Part shown: positions 1 through 7,316 of the stretch, piece by piece
Layout: every line of letters starts with the position of its first letter
Numbering within the stretch: the first letter of the stretch is position 1
The notes under the pieces: model-generated
The model's input: only the letters and a program-made list of their open reading frames with translations
What the model was told of the DNA's origin: nothing
Database searches by the model: none
Made by a program: the position numbers and the translations under genes
NCBI GenBank assembly: GCA_964418425.1
Contig: CAYQLT010000029.1
Span: forward strand, 1-29,837
From: CAYQLT01 sp964418425
GTDB taxonomy: Bacteria > Bacillota > Limnochordia > Limnochordales > Geochordaceae
Reading direction: 5' to 3'
DNA: 29,837 nt

Positions 1-221
1 GGGTCCGTCTCAAACTCCGATCCTCCGGCCACAAACCCGAAGGAGACCCGGGAGACCGGGATGATGACGCTCCCGTCCTGGGTCTGCACGGGAACCCCCA
101 GGATGGTGTTGACGTCCACCATGCCTTTGAGGCTATCCATGGCCGTGCGCATGAAGGCATCCATGGGATGACGAGCCTCGCTTTGGGTCGGCGCTTGCTG
201 GCTCTGTGGCTGGCCCTCCAC
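1..221 (-). CDS. ytfJ: GerW/YtfJ family sporulation protein, partial (3' end beyond window)
   Basis: Only the first ~73 codons are present; the gene runs off the left edge. The visible part reads HPMDAFMRTAMDSLKGMVDV, then a VNTILGVPV block and IIPVSRVSFGFVAGG, the highly conserved core of the YtfJ/GerW family. These are small spore proteins; in Bacillus subtilis GerW is needed for normal germination, exact biochemistry unknown. I chose a GTG start at 221 because AGGAGG lies 10 bases upstream and because orthologues have residues before the HP motif; the inner ATG at 164 would remove that motif. It follows scpB by 65 bp on the same strand, and scpA-scpB-ytfJ is a common Firmicute arrangement. 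Family call is firm; start less so. Confidence 0.9.
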   Translation of the reverse strand, partial: MEGQPQSQQAPTQSEARHPMDAFMRTAMDSLKGMVDVNTILGVPVQTQDGSVIIPVSRVSFGFVAGGSEFETD

Positions 222-286
222 GCCTGTAAGGCCTCCTGACCGTGACGGAGCTGGTGACCCACGCCCCAACACCGGGCTGCGCGGAC

Positions 287-925
287 TTAGTCTGGTCCGC
301 CGGCGCTTTCCCCATGCCCGGGCCTTTCGGGCAGCACCTCCGGAAGGTGGTTGTCGGTCGGGTGGTTCACCGCCGGGTGGTTCACCTCAGGGAGGTCCTT
401 GAGGCTTTTCAGCCCGAACAGCTCCAGAAAGCGCCGGGTGGTGCGGTACAGCACCGGCCTGCCCGGCCCCTCCCGCCGCCCTGCCGGCTCCACCAGCCCG
501 CGCTCCAACAGGGTGGCCAGCGAGCTTTCGCAGCTCACTCCCCTCAGGTTCTCGATCTCGGGGCGGGTGATGGGCTGACGGTATGCGATGACTGCCAGGG
601 TTTCCAGCGCAGCGGCGGAGAGAGAGGGCCGCCGCAGCTGGACCCCCGCTGCCCGGCGCAGATACGGGAAATACCGGGCCCGGGTGACCAGCTGAAAACC
701 CTCGGCCACCTCCACCACCTGAAGGCCGCGCTCGGCCCGATCCAGCTCCAGCTGCAACTGCAGAGCAACCTGCCGGGCATGGGCCTCCGAGACGCCCAGG
801 GCAGCGGCCAGTTCGGCCGCGCTCATGGGCCCCGCAGTGGCGAACAAGACGGCTTCGCAGGCCGCGATCAGTTGGTGGGTGAGCGCCGGCGCACCCGGAT
901 CGCCTCGGCCTCTTCCACCAGCCAA
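287..925 (-). CDS. scpB: Segregation and condensation protein B
   Basis: ScpB is the dimeric kleisin-associated subunit of the bacterial SMC-ScpA-ScpB condensin, which organises and helps segregate the chromosome. The protein has the two winged-helix domains of the family: a first one from about residue 16 (LIAACEAVLFATAGPMSAAELA) and a second around 110-170 with the signature LETLAVIAYRQPITRPEIENLRG split across it. The last ~30 residues are a low-complexity, His/Asn/Pro/Glu-rich tail of unknown role. At 212 aa it is slightly long for the family. The chosen start is TTG at 925, 58 bp inside the end of scpA, with a GGGAGAG-like site just upstream; a shorter start cannot be excluded. Overlap with scpA implies translational coupling and fits their stoichiometric complex. 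Confidence 0.92.
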   Translation of the reverse strand: MAGGRGRGDPGAPALTHQLIAACEAVLFATAGPMSAAELAAALGVSEAHARQVALQLQLELDRAERGLQVVEVAEGFQLVTRARYFPYLRRAAGVQLRRPSLSAAALETLAVIAYRQPITRPEIENLRGVSCESSLATLLERGLVEPAGRREGPGRPVLYRTTRRFLELFGLKSLKDLPEVNHPAVNHPTDNHLPEVLPERPGHGESAGGPD

Positions 926-1692
926 AGCTCTCCCACCCTCACCAGCTCCAGCACCGCCAGGAAGATGGCGATCACCTCGGCTCTATCCGCGCCCGAGGCC
1001 ACGAGCTCCCCTAGATCCACCCCTGTCTCCGCCTGCACCCGCTCCCGGATGCGCTTCAAGAGGCTGGCCCAGTCCAGGGAGGGAGCGGGGGCGTGGCGGG
1101 CGGCCTCAGCCAGGGCATGACGCTGGAGCACCCGCTGAAGCACCCTGGCCAGGTCTTCGGGGTTCACCCCCGGCGCCCCGTCGGGCCACGGGCCCAGCAG
1201 CCGCAGGCTATCCATCAGCGCCGACGCCTGGGGCCGGGGCTGGTGCACGGAGAAGGCCTCGGCCTGCTTCGCCAGAGCCTCGGCGGCGGCCTGTAGACCC
1301 TCAAACCACCGGGCTGCGTCCCCCAGGCCCGCCAGGTCCTGCGAGGCGCCCTCGCCGCCACCGCCCGTCCCATCTCCGGCTGCCCAGGCGCCCTCTTCCT
1401 GTCCGGAGGGGCTTGAAAGGGCAGGGGCCGGGGTGGGTGCCAGACGCTCCGCCTTGATGGCGCACAGCTCCGACAGCAACAGCAAGGCTTCCCCGGCCTG
1501 GGTCAGCCATGCCTCCTGCTGGACAGGGTCGGAAGGCGGAGGGCCCAGGGCCGAGCGTACCCAGCGCACCAGGGCTTCCAGCTGAAGCTCGCGGGGGTCC
1601 TGCTGGCCGGCCGTGACCGCCTCGTGGCGTTCGCGCAGCTGCTCCATCGCGGCCGGACCGCGGGGTGGCAGGGGTTGTCCGACCGTCTCCAT
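868..1692 (-). CDS. scpA: Segregation and condensation protein A (divergent)
   Basis: Kleisin subunit that bridges the SMC heads. Assignment rests on three things: position directly before scpB and after an M50 protease; the middle block AGEALLLLSELCAIKAERLAP (split at residues 66-86), which matches the family pattern LVMAATLLxIKSRxLLP; and a C-terminal winged-helix segment near residues 232-267 (VIAIFLAVLELVRVGELWL) that would contact the SMC head. Oddities: the usual N-terminal FEGPLDLLL motif is not recognisable; residues 1-40 are instead Pro/Gln/Arg-rich. A Gly-rich stretch at about 100-116 replaces the usual acidic linker. Start is ATG at 1692, 12 bp after the M50 gene. No better upstream start is possible without overlapping that gene. 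Function inferred from context plus partial motifs. Confidence 0.8.
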   Translation of the reverse strand: METVGQPLPPRGPAAMEQLRERHEAVTAGQQDPRELQLEALVRWVRSALGPPPSDPVQQEAWLTQAGEALLLLSELCAIKAERLAPTPAPALSSPSGQEEGAWAAGDGTGGGGEGASQDLAGLGDAARWFEGLQAAAEALAKQAEAFSVHQPRPQASALMDSLRLLGPWPDGAPGVNPEDLARVLQRVLQRHALAEAARHAPAPSLDWASLLKRIRERVQAETGVDLGELVASGADRAEVIAIFLAVLELVRVGELWLVEEAEAIRVRRRSPTN

Positions 1693-1704
1693 ATGGAACG
1701 GGCC

Positions 1705-2334
1705 CTAGGAAAAGCCGCCGATCAGAAGACGCAGAACATCGAAGATGGGCCGAAGCAGCATGCCCGAGGCGCCGCTGACGATGAGCAACACCAGCAGCAG
1801 GGGGCCGTACGCCTCCAGGCGGGCCAGGGCCACCGCCTGGCTGTGCGATACCAGACCGGCCAGGATCCGGGAGCCATCCAGGGGCGGGATCGGGATCAGG
1901 TTGAAAGCGGCCAGCCACAGGTTGAGCACCACGGTGGTGCGCAAGAAGGTGAACACCAGCGCGCCCCAGCCGACGGGAAACAGGCTGCGATCCAGCATCC
2001 CCAGAAGCAGGTTGGCCACCCATGCCAGCGTCACGTTGGCCAGCGGGCCGGCCATGGCCACCAAGAGTGTTCCCCGGCGGCTGTCGCGGAAGTACCACGG
2101 GTTGATGGGAACCGGCCTGGCCCAACCAAAGCCAAACAGGGCCAGCATGACCGCGCCCACCGGGTCCAGATGCGCCAGGGGGTTGAGGCTCAACCGCCCT
2201 TCCCGGCGCGCAGTGGGATCGCCGAGACGGTCCGCGGTCCAGGCGTGCGCGTACTCGTGAAGGGTGATGGCCAGCAGGATGACCGCACCGTACATCACCA
2301 GGAAAAGGGGATCGGCCCTACCAAATCTCAACAT
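1705..2334 (-). CDS. Site-2 protease family protein (peptidase M50)
   Basis: A 209-aa polytopic membrane metalloprotease of the compact M50B type. The zinc-binding HEYAH motif (H26, E27, H30) lies in the first transmembrane helix and the third ligand is D153 in the late NLIPIPPLDG motif; NPLAHLDP near 51-58 is also typical of this subfamily. About five or six hydrophobic segments are visible. Members cleave substrates within the membrane, but the targets of this small scp-linked subfamily are not established. Start is ATG at 2334, which gives the family-typical beginning (short polar stretch then helix 1); the open frame continues far upstream only because of GC-rich antisense bias. It lies 23 bp after the nucleotidyltransferase gene and 12 bp before scpA, so probably co-transcribed. 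Confidence 0.93.
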   Translation of the reverse strand: MLRFGRADPLFLVMYGAVILLAITLHEYAHAWTADRLGDPTARREGRLSLNPLAHLDPVGAVMLALFGFGWARPVPINPWYFRDSRRGTLLVAMAGPLANVTLAWVANLLLGMLDRSLFPVGWGALVFTFLRTTVVLNLWLAAFNLIPIPPLDGSRILAGLVSHSQAVALARLEAYGPLLLVLLIVSGASGMLLRPIFDVLRLLIGGFS

Positions 2335-2357
2335 GCCTGCCTTGCTCGCCGACCCTC

Positions 2358-3713
2358 CTAGTCCGGCACCTGGCGGGCCGCCGCCCGCATCCGGCCGAGC
2401 TGCCTCTTCACCCAGGCGACTTCGTCCGCCGGCTCTCGGATCCTTCCGTCCAAAACGGCGGCTCGCAGCCTCGCCAGAAGCTCCTTCATCATAGGCCCCG
2501 CCGGGCACCCCAGGCCAAGCAGCTGGCGACCCGTGATTCGGGGCCGGATGTGCCGCCCCTGCCGTACGTACCATTTTACCCACTCGGCCGCAGAAGTGTC
2601 CGCTCCGCCGCCGGCCGCCGCCACCCAGGCCAGCGCAGGCCCCGGAAGGGGCGCCAGCAGCCGATCCGCGGTGGAGGGCCGGAGCTGTCCCCGGCCCGAG
2701 CGGGAAAGGGCCCGCACGGCCCGGCGGGCAGCCTGAAGCGATGCCAGGGCCCGGCGTTCCTGGCGGGTCAACGCAAGCCGGGCCGCAAGCAGGTTCACCC
2801 GCTCTGCCTCGTGCCGGGGCTCCACAGCCAGCCACCCCTCGGCCACGCAGGCGAGCCCCGCCTGGGCAGGATCCCCCACGCCGGCGTGGGCCAGAAGCTC
2901 CGGATCGCAGGCCCGCAGCCGGTCAAGACCAGCCAGCGCCCGGGCCGAGCGCGGCAGCAGGCGCCAGGTGGGGCAGGCTGCATCCCAAAGCCCCCACCGC
3001 TCAAACGCCCGCGCCGCAGGCAGGGCCGGATGCTCGCTGAGGCAGCGGCGCACCTCCGCCCCGCGCCGCTCGGCGCTGATCTCCTCCACCGCCCTGGCGG
3101 CCAGGGCCCCGCGCATCCAGGAGCGGGTCTTGGGCTCGATGCGAAGCCCGTAGCGCACGCTCAGCCGTACGGCCCGGAACAGCCGGGTGGGATCGTCGAT
3201 GAAGCTTTGGGGATGCAGCGCCCGAAGGCGCCGGCTCTGGAGGTCCCGGTATCCGCCCCATGGGTCCACCAGTTCCCGGCCGTCGCCGGCGAGCGGGATG
3301 GCCATGGCGTTGATGGTGAAGTCCCTCCGAAACAGGTCGTCCTCGATGGCGCCGGCTGGCCGGGGTTGCGGCAGGGCCCCCGGGCGGGGATAGCGCTCCG
3401 TACGGGCACCGGCCAGGTCCAGCCGCACACGCCCCACTTCCACCCGCGCGGTGCCGAAGGCGTCGAAGACCACGACCCCGCCCCCTGCCTGCCCGGCCAG
3501 CCGGCGCGCCAGCGAGCCCGCGTCGCCGACCACGACCACATCCACGTCCGCAACGGGCCGACCCACCAGCAAATCCCGCACGGCTCCGCCCACCACGTAG
3601 GCTGCGACTCCCTGGTCGTGCGCCAGCCGGGCCGCCTGCTCCACCAACCGTCGCAGCTCCGGGGTCAGGCCCTCCAGCAGCCGGGCCTTCAGCGAGCCAC
3701 CCGCCGCAAGCAT
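2358..3713 (-). CDS. CCA tRNA nucleotidyltransferase / poly(A) polymerase family protein
   Basis: Class II nucleotidyltransferase of 451 aa. Visible motifs: GGAVRD (residues 42-47), catalytic D56 and D58 in DVD, RRDFTINAMA (129-138), and DDPTRLFRAVRL (from 173) of the RNA-binding/processing domain. Family members add or repair the 3' CCA end of tRNA, or add only CC, only A, or poly(A); sequence alone does not tell which activity this enzyme has. The C-terminal ~200 residues are Ala/Arg-rich and poorly conserved, without an HD domain. Start is ATG at 3713, 13 bp after the lysA stop. No Shine-Dalgarno lies free upstream: the only G-rich site is inside a perfect 8-bp hairpin that ends three bases before the ATG, suggesting translational coupling to lysA. 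Confidence 0.93.
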   Translation of the reverse strand: MLAAGGSLKARLLEGLTPELRRLVEQAARLAHDQGVAAYVVGGAVRDLLVGRPVADVDVVVVGDAGSLARRLAGQAGGGVVVFDAFGTARVEVGRVRLDLAGARTERYPRPGALPQPRPAGAIEDDLFRRDFTINAMAIPLAGDGRELVDPWGGYRDLQSRRLRALHPQSFIDDPTRLFRAVRLSVRYGLRIEPKTRSWMRGALAARAVEEISAERRGAEVRRCLSEHPALPAARAFERWGLWDAACPTWRLLPRSARALAGLDRLRACDPELLAHAGVGDPAQAGLACVAEGWLAVEPRHEAERVNLLAARLALTRQERRALASLQAARRAVRALSRSGRGQLRPSTADRLLAPLPGPALAWVAAAGGGADTSAAEWVKWYVRQGRHIRPRITGRQLLGLGCPAGPMMKELLARLRAAVLDGRIREPADEVAWVKRQLGRMRAAARQVPD

Positions 3714-3716
3714 GGT

Positions 3717-3737
3717 GCCGGGGGGCTCACCCCCGGC
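3717..3737 (-). promoter_or_regulatory. Hairpin over lysA stop / cca-like start region
   Basis: The arms GCCGGGGG (3717-3724) and CCCCCGGC (3730-3737) are perfectly complementary with a 5-nt loop. On the minus-strand RNA the hairpin contains the lysA UGA and ends three bases before the AUG of the nucleotidyltransferase gene. There is no U-tract, so it is not a standard terminator. It would hide the only G-rich ribosome-binding candidate until ribosomes finishing lysA open it; that role is inference. Confidence 0.5.
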
Positions 3738-5064
3738 ACACCGACCCGAGCTCCCGCTGTGCCACCACCTGGTCGGCGGCCACCAGGTCCTCGTAGCGCT
3801 CCCGTCGCACCCACAGCTGCACCCGGCCCCGGGAGCAGGCGACCACCGCCGGCCGGGGCAGGCCGTTGTAGTTGGAGGCCATCGAGTGGTGGTAGGCTCC
3901 CGTGGTGAGCACCGCGAGCACCTCCCCGCTTTGCAGAGGAGGTAGCTCGGCGTGCTCCAGGATGACGTCGCCTGACTCGCACAACCGCCCGACCACCTGC
4001 ACCGGCTCCAGACGCTCCTGCCCCAGGGGCTGGCGAGCCACCACCGCGGTGTAGGTGGCCTGGTACAGCGCCACCCGGGGATTGTCGGACATGCCCCCGT
4101 CTACGGCCACCAGACGCCGACCCCCCGGGAGGGTCTTGATGGCGCCGACCGTGTAGAGGGTCAGGCCCGCCTCGCCCACGATGCTGCGCCCCGGCTCCAG
4201 GATCAGGTGCGCCGGGGGCATCCCCGCCGCCGCGAAGCGCTGGGCCAGGACCCGCCCCATCCCCTCCACAAGGGCGCGAATGGACGGCGGGCGGTCGGAG
4301 GCCACGTAGCGGACCCCCAGCCCCCCGCCCATGTCCAGCTCCCGGCAGGATGCGCCGTAACGGCGGTTCATGGCGACGGCGAAATCCGCCATCACCGCCG
4401 CCGCCTGCTCGAAGGGTTCCACGCTGAGAATCTGCGAACCAATGTGGGCATGGTACCCTAGAAGCTCCAGATGGGGGCTTTCCACACATCGCCGGACGGC
4501 CTGCTCGGCCTGCCCGTCGTCGATGGGGATGCCGAACTTGGAGTGGCGGTGACCGGTCTGGATGGCCGCGTGGGCCCCCGCTCGAACGTCCGGCACCAGA
4601 CGCAGCAACACGGAAGCCCGCCGGCCCCAAGCCCGGGCTTGCGTCTCCAGCATCTCCAGCTCCCACAGGCTATCCACCACGATGCGCCCCACACCTGCCT
4701 CTAGCGCCAGGCGCACCTCCTCCCGGCTCTTATTGTTGCCGTGGAGGATCAGGCGGTCTGCCGGCAGGCCGGCCGCCAGGGCGAGGCGCAGCTCGTACTC
4801 GGAGGAGACGTCGGCGGCGAGCCCCTCCTCGGCGACGATGCGGGCCAGCCCGCCCACCCAGAAGGCCTTGGCGGCGTATGCTGCGGTTCCGCCTGCGGGC
4901 AGATCGGCGAGGGCCTCCCGGTAGAGGCGGCAGTTTTCCCTCACCCGTTCTTCGTCGATGACGTATAGCGGCGTGCCGAACCGCCGGGCGAGCTCCAGGG
5001 TATCCACGCCTCCAACGGCCAGATGGCCCCGCTCGGTGACGGCCAGCGGGTATGGAAGGTGCAA
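3727..5064 (-). CDS. lysA: Diaminopimelate decarboxylase
   Basis: PLP-dependent fold-type III enzyme that decarboxylates meso-diaminopimelate to L-lysine, the last step of lysine synthesis. The 445-aa protein has the PLP lysine K66 in YAAKAF, the HIGSQ motif, a glycine-rich phosphate loop (MGGGLG), EPGRS, the cross-subunit CESGD active-site motif and the C-terminal YHHSMASNYN stretch, all typical of LysA rather than ornithine or arginine decarboxylase. Start is TTG at 5064 with GGGGGGAG eight bases upstream. It lies 33 bp after spoVAF, an order also known from Bacillus (spoVA operon then lysA). In spore formers diaminopimelate is also needed for spore cortex and cell-wall peptidoglycan, so the association with sporulation genes may be functional or simply ancestral. 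Confidence 0.97.
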   Translation of the reverse strand: MHLPYPLAVTERGHLAVGGVDTLELARRFGTPLYVIDEERVRENCRLYREALADLPAGGTAAYAAKAFWVGGLARIVAEEGLAADVSSEYELRLALAAGLPADRLILHGNNKSREEVRLALEAGVGRIVVDSLWELEMLETQARAWGRRASVLLRLVPDVRAGAHAAIQTGHRHSKFGIPIDDGQAEQAVRRCVESPHLELLGYHAHIGSQILSVEPFEQAAAVMADFAVAMNRRYGASCRELDMGGGLGVRYVASDRPPSIRALVEGMGRVLAQRFAAAGMPPAHLILEPGRSIVGEAGLTLYTVGAIKTLPGGRRLVAVDGGMSDNPRVALYQATYTAVVARQPLGQERLEPVQVVGRLCESGDVILEHAELPPLQSGEVLAVLTTGAYHHSMASNYNGLPRPAVVACSRGRVQLWVRRERYEDLVAADQVVAQRELGSVCRG

Positions 5065-5097
5065 GCGTCAGCTCCCCCCTTGCTGGGGAGAACAACT

Positions 5098-6612
5098 TCA
5101 GCGGGGGTGAGGACTACCCTGCCGGTGGCCCTTTGGCCCCGGCGCCCGATGGGTCCGAACGGACGGGATGGGATAGCGGAACAACAACCGGGACAACGCC
5201 TGTCGGCGCAGGGGGAACAGAGGCCACAGGTACGGGAGCCCGAAGGATCGGGTGAACCCCATCAGGTACACGATGCCGAGCAGCCCGGCCGCAAGCCCCC
5301 ACAGTCCGGCCAGCGCCACCAGGCCAAGAAGAGGGTACACCAGCAGGCGCATGGCCAGCGCGAACTCCAGGGCGGGGGTCGTGAACGAGCCGATGGCGGA
5401 CAGGGCGGAGTACAAAAGCGCCTCGTTGGTAAACAGCCCGGCCTCCACCGCAAACTGGCCCAACAGCACCGCCCCCACCAGGCCGATGGAGGTGGCCAGC
5501 GCGGTGGGCGTGTGGATGAGCGCCATGCGGATGATGTCAAGCCCCAGGTGCAGCAGCAGGAGCTGAAGCCCCAGGGGGAATACCGACGGCTTCTTCGGCC
5601 CCACCCACTGCAGCCACTGGGGCAGTTGGGGCCGAGCCTGGGCCAGGGCCAACCACAGGGGAACCAGCACCACCGACAGGGCAATGGCAAAAAACCGCAC
5701 CCAGCGCAGGTAGGTGCCCACCAGGGGAACCTGAACGTACTCCTCGGCGTGCTGCGTGAACTGCCACACGTTGGCCGGGAGGATCATGGCGGCCGGAGAG
5801 GTGTCGGTGATGATGATCGCGTAGCCCTCCAGGAGGTGGCTGGCCGCCACGTCGGGACGCTCCGTGTAGCGCACCCGCGGCAGGGGGTTGAACCGGGTTC
5901 CGACCAGGTACTCTTCGAGGTTCTTGGAACCCATGGGCAGCGCATCGGCCCGGATGTCGCCCAGGCGGCGCCGGAGTTCCTGGATGAGGTCGGGGGGAGC
6001 CAGATCCTCCACGTACAGCAAGAAGACGTCGTTTTTGGAGCGCAGGCCCACCTTCAGCACCTCCACCCGCAGGTGGGGGTCCCGAAGTCGGCGGCGCACC
6101 AGGTTGACGTTGACAAGCCCGGTCTCCACGAACCCCTCCCGAGCGCCCCGGGTGACCCGCTCCAGGTCCGGTTCGCTGACGCTTCGGCTGGGGTAGCGGC
6201 GCAGGTCGATGGCGCAAAAGCCCTCGACCCCCTCCACCACCAGGATGGCCTGACCGACCAGAACCTGCTCGACCGCCTCCGGCGCCTGCTTGAGCCACTG
6301 CACCTCGAAGTAGGGGATCAGGTGGCCCTCAAGCTCCTGGCGGGGAGCCTCGCCCAGGGCTTCGCCGGGCACCTTCATGAGGGCCTGGAGAACGCGCAGG
6401 GTGGGCGTGGTCTGCACGAAGCCGTCGAGGAATATGAGGGCGGCCGGCCGGTCGGCCAGCCGGAAGCGGCGGACGATGACGTCGAAGCTCGTGGTCGCCC
6501 CCAAGGGCTCCACCACCCTGCGCACCATCTCATCCAGCCGGGGGGCCCTCGTGGCCTCGCCCTCGGCCGGGCCGGACCCGCCTGCCTGCAGGGGGATCGG
6601 AGCGATGGGGGA
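5098..6612 (-). CDS. spoVAF: SpoVAF-type GerA family spore germination protein, 5' end lost in assembly gap
   Basis: The 504 codons present resemble the A-subunit (GerA) family of spore germination membrane proteins. A soluble N-terminal half holds family blocks such as TSFDVIVRRF, FLDGFVQTTPTL and LVEGxEGFCAIDLRRYPSRSV-like sequence; a C-terminal half has about five hydrophobic helices followed by a short Arg-rich tail. The position after spoVAC-AD-AE and before lysA identifies it as SpoVAF, which in Bacillus modulates germination in the spore inner membrane. Length after the gap is already near the ~490 aa of the family, so probably only a few N-terminal residues and the start codon are missing. 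The open frame appears to run through the N block into the next gene, which is an artefact of the 100-base gap. Confidence 0.9.
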   Translation of the reverse strand, partial: SPIAPIPLQAGGSGPAEGEATRAPRLDEMVRRVVEPLGATTSFDVIVRRFRLADRPAALIFLDGFVQTTPTLRVLQALMKVPGEALGEAPRQELEGHLIPYFEVQWLKQAPEAVEQVLVGQAILVVEGVEGFCAIDLRRYPSRSVSEPDLERVTRGAREGFVETGLVNVNLVRRRLRDPHLRVEVLKVGLRSKNDVFLLYVEDLAPPDLIQELRRRLGDIRADALPMGSKNLEEYLVGTRFNPLPRVRYTERPDVAASHLLEGYAIIITDTSPAAMILPANVWQFTQHAEEYVQVPLVGTYLRWVRFFAIALSVVLVPLWLALAQARPQLPQWLQWVGPKKPSVFPLGLQLLLLHLGLDIIRMALIHTPTALATSIGLVGAVLLGQFAVEAGLFTNEALLYSALSAIGSFTTPALEFALAMRLLVYPLLGLVALAGLWGLAAGLLGIVYLMGFTRSFGLPYLWPLFPLRRQALSRLLFRYPIPSVRTHRAPGPKGHRQGSPHPR

Positions 6613-6712
6613 NNNNNNNNNNNNNNNNNNNNNNNNNNNNNNNNNNNNNNNNNNNNNNNNNNNNNNNNNNNNNNNNNNNNNNNNNNNNNNNNNNNNNNNN
6701 NNNNNNNNNNNN
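6613..6712. other. Assembly gap (100 N)
   Basis: Exactly 100 undetermined bases, the conventional placeholder for a gap of unknown size. It removes the 3' end of the holin-like gene and the start of spoVAF; an additional small gene could also be hidden here. Reading frames on either side are in register only by chance. Confidence 0.99.
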
Positions 6713-6864
6713 GTCTCGATGGCCCAGCCGAGCCCGGCGATCACCAGGGCGGCGAGCAGGGCCGTGCCGAATCCCAGCGTGCGAAACCCGGGGACGATGG
6801 CCCCCACGAACATGAGGACGACCGCCGACACCACGAACCGAACCGCTGCCCGTACCCAGTCCAC
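6713..6864 (-). CDS. Phage-holin-like small membrane protein, partial (3' end in gap)
   Basis: Fifty codons are visible. They encode MDWVRAAVRFVVSAVVLMFV, then a VPGF turn and a second hydrophobic stretch (TALLAALVIAGLGWAIE), i.e. a helical hairpin typical of the ~110-aa 'phage holin family' membrane proteins annotated in many Firmicutes. The start is GTG at 6864, with GGAGGTG about nine bases upstream. The gene lies between spoVAE and spoVAF on the same strand. I infer a spore-membrane role from this position only; the name does not imply lysis function, and nothing else phage-related is nearby. The C-terminal half is lost in the gap. Confidence 0.72.
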
Positions 6865-6946
6865 CGTTCAACACACCTCCACGGCCGCTATTGTCCCCCT
6901 CCCCCGCTCCGCTATGCCGGCCCGCTGATGCAAGCCGGCCCGATGG

Positions 6947-7297
6947 CTACCCCCGGGGGTGCGAAAAGACCGCCGCGGCGAGCCCAAACAGGATGGACGC
7001 GGCCAGGGCGGCGCCGGCCAGTTCGAAGGCGCCCGACAAAAGACCCCAGACACCTTCCCGCTGGAGATGCTCCAGCACCCCCCGGGTCAACACGAAACCG
7101 AAGTTGGAGACCGGGACACTGGCACCCGCGCCCGCAAAACGAACGAGGGGCTCGTACACACCCAATCCCGTCAGCGCGGCGCCTGCCACCACGAACAGCA
7201 CCATGGTATGGCCCGCGGTGAGCCGGGTACCGTCCACGATGAGCTGCCCCACCGCGCAGATGGCGCCTCCCACCAGGAAGGCGATGACGTATTGCAT
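6947..7297 (-). CDS. spoVAE: Stage V sporulation protein AE (SpoVAEb type)
   Basis: A 116-aa membrane protein with the family start QYVIAFLVGGAICAVGQLI, a central FVVAGAALTGLGVYEPLVRFAGAGASVPVSNFG region (shown here in part) and four or so hydrophobic segments. SpoVAC and SpoVAEb are paralogous membrane proteins of the dipicolinic acid (DPA) channel used to load DPA into the developing spore and release it at germination. ATG at 7297 is preferred over GTG codons slightly upstream because it matches the family's N-terminus. It begins 19 bp after the spoVAD stop, and 82 bp separate it from the holin-like gene. Confidence 0.94.
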   Translation of the reverse strand: MQYVIAFLVGGAICAVGQLIVDGTRLTAGHTMVLFVVAGAALTGLGVYEPLVRFAGAGASVPVSNFGFVLTRGVLEHLQREGVWGLLSGAFELAGAALAASILFGLAAAVFSHPRG

Positions 7298-7316
7298 CAC
7301 ACCCTCGCCCCCTGAA

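Noticed and set aside
2335..2835. Upstream extension of the M50 protease frame
   Set aside because: The added region lies inside the nucleotidyltransferase gene and has no homology; the family N-terminus fits the ATG at 2334.
6713..6864. Prophage remnant suggested by the holin-like protein
   Set aside because: No endolysin, integrase, capsid or attachment-site features nearby; the gene is embedded in a spoVA cluster.
5023..7221. 732-codon open frame on the plus strand across lysA/spoVAF/spoVAE
   Set aside because: It crosses the N gap, runs opposite real spoVA genes and has low-complexity Gln/Arg/Gly composition without motifs.
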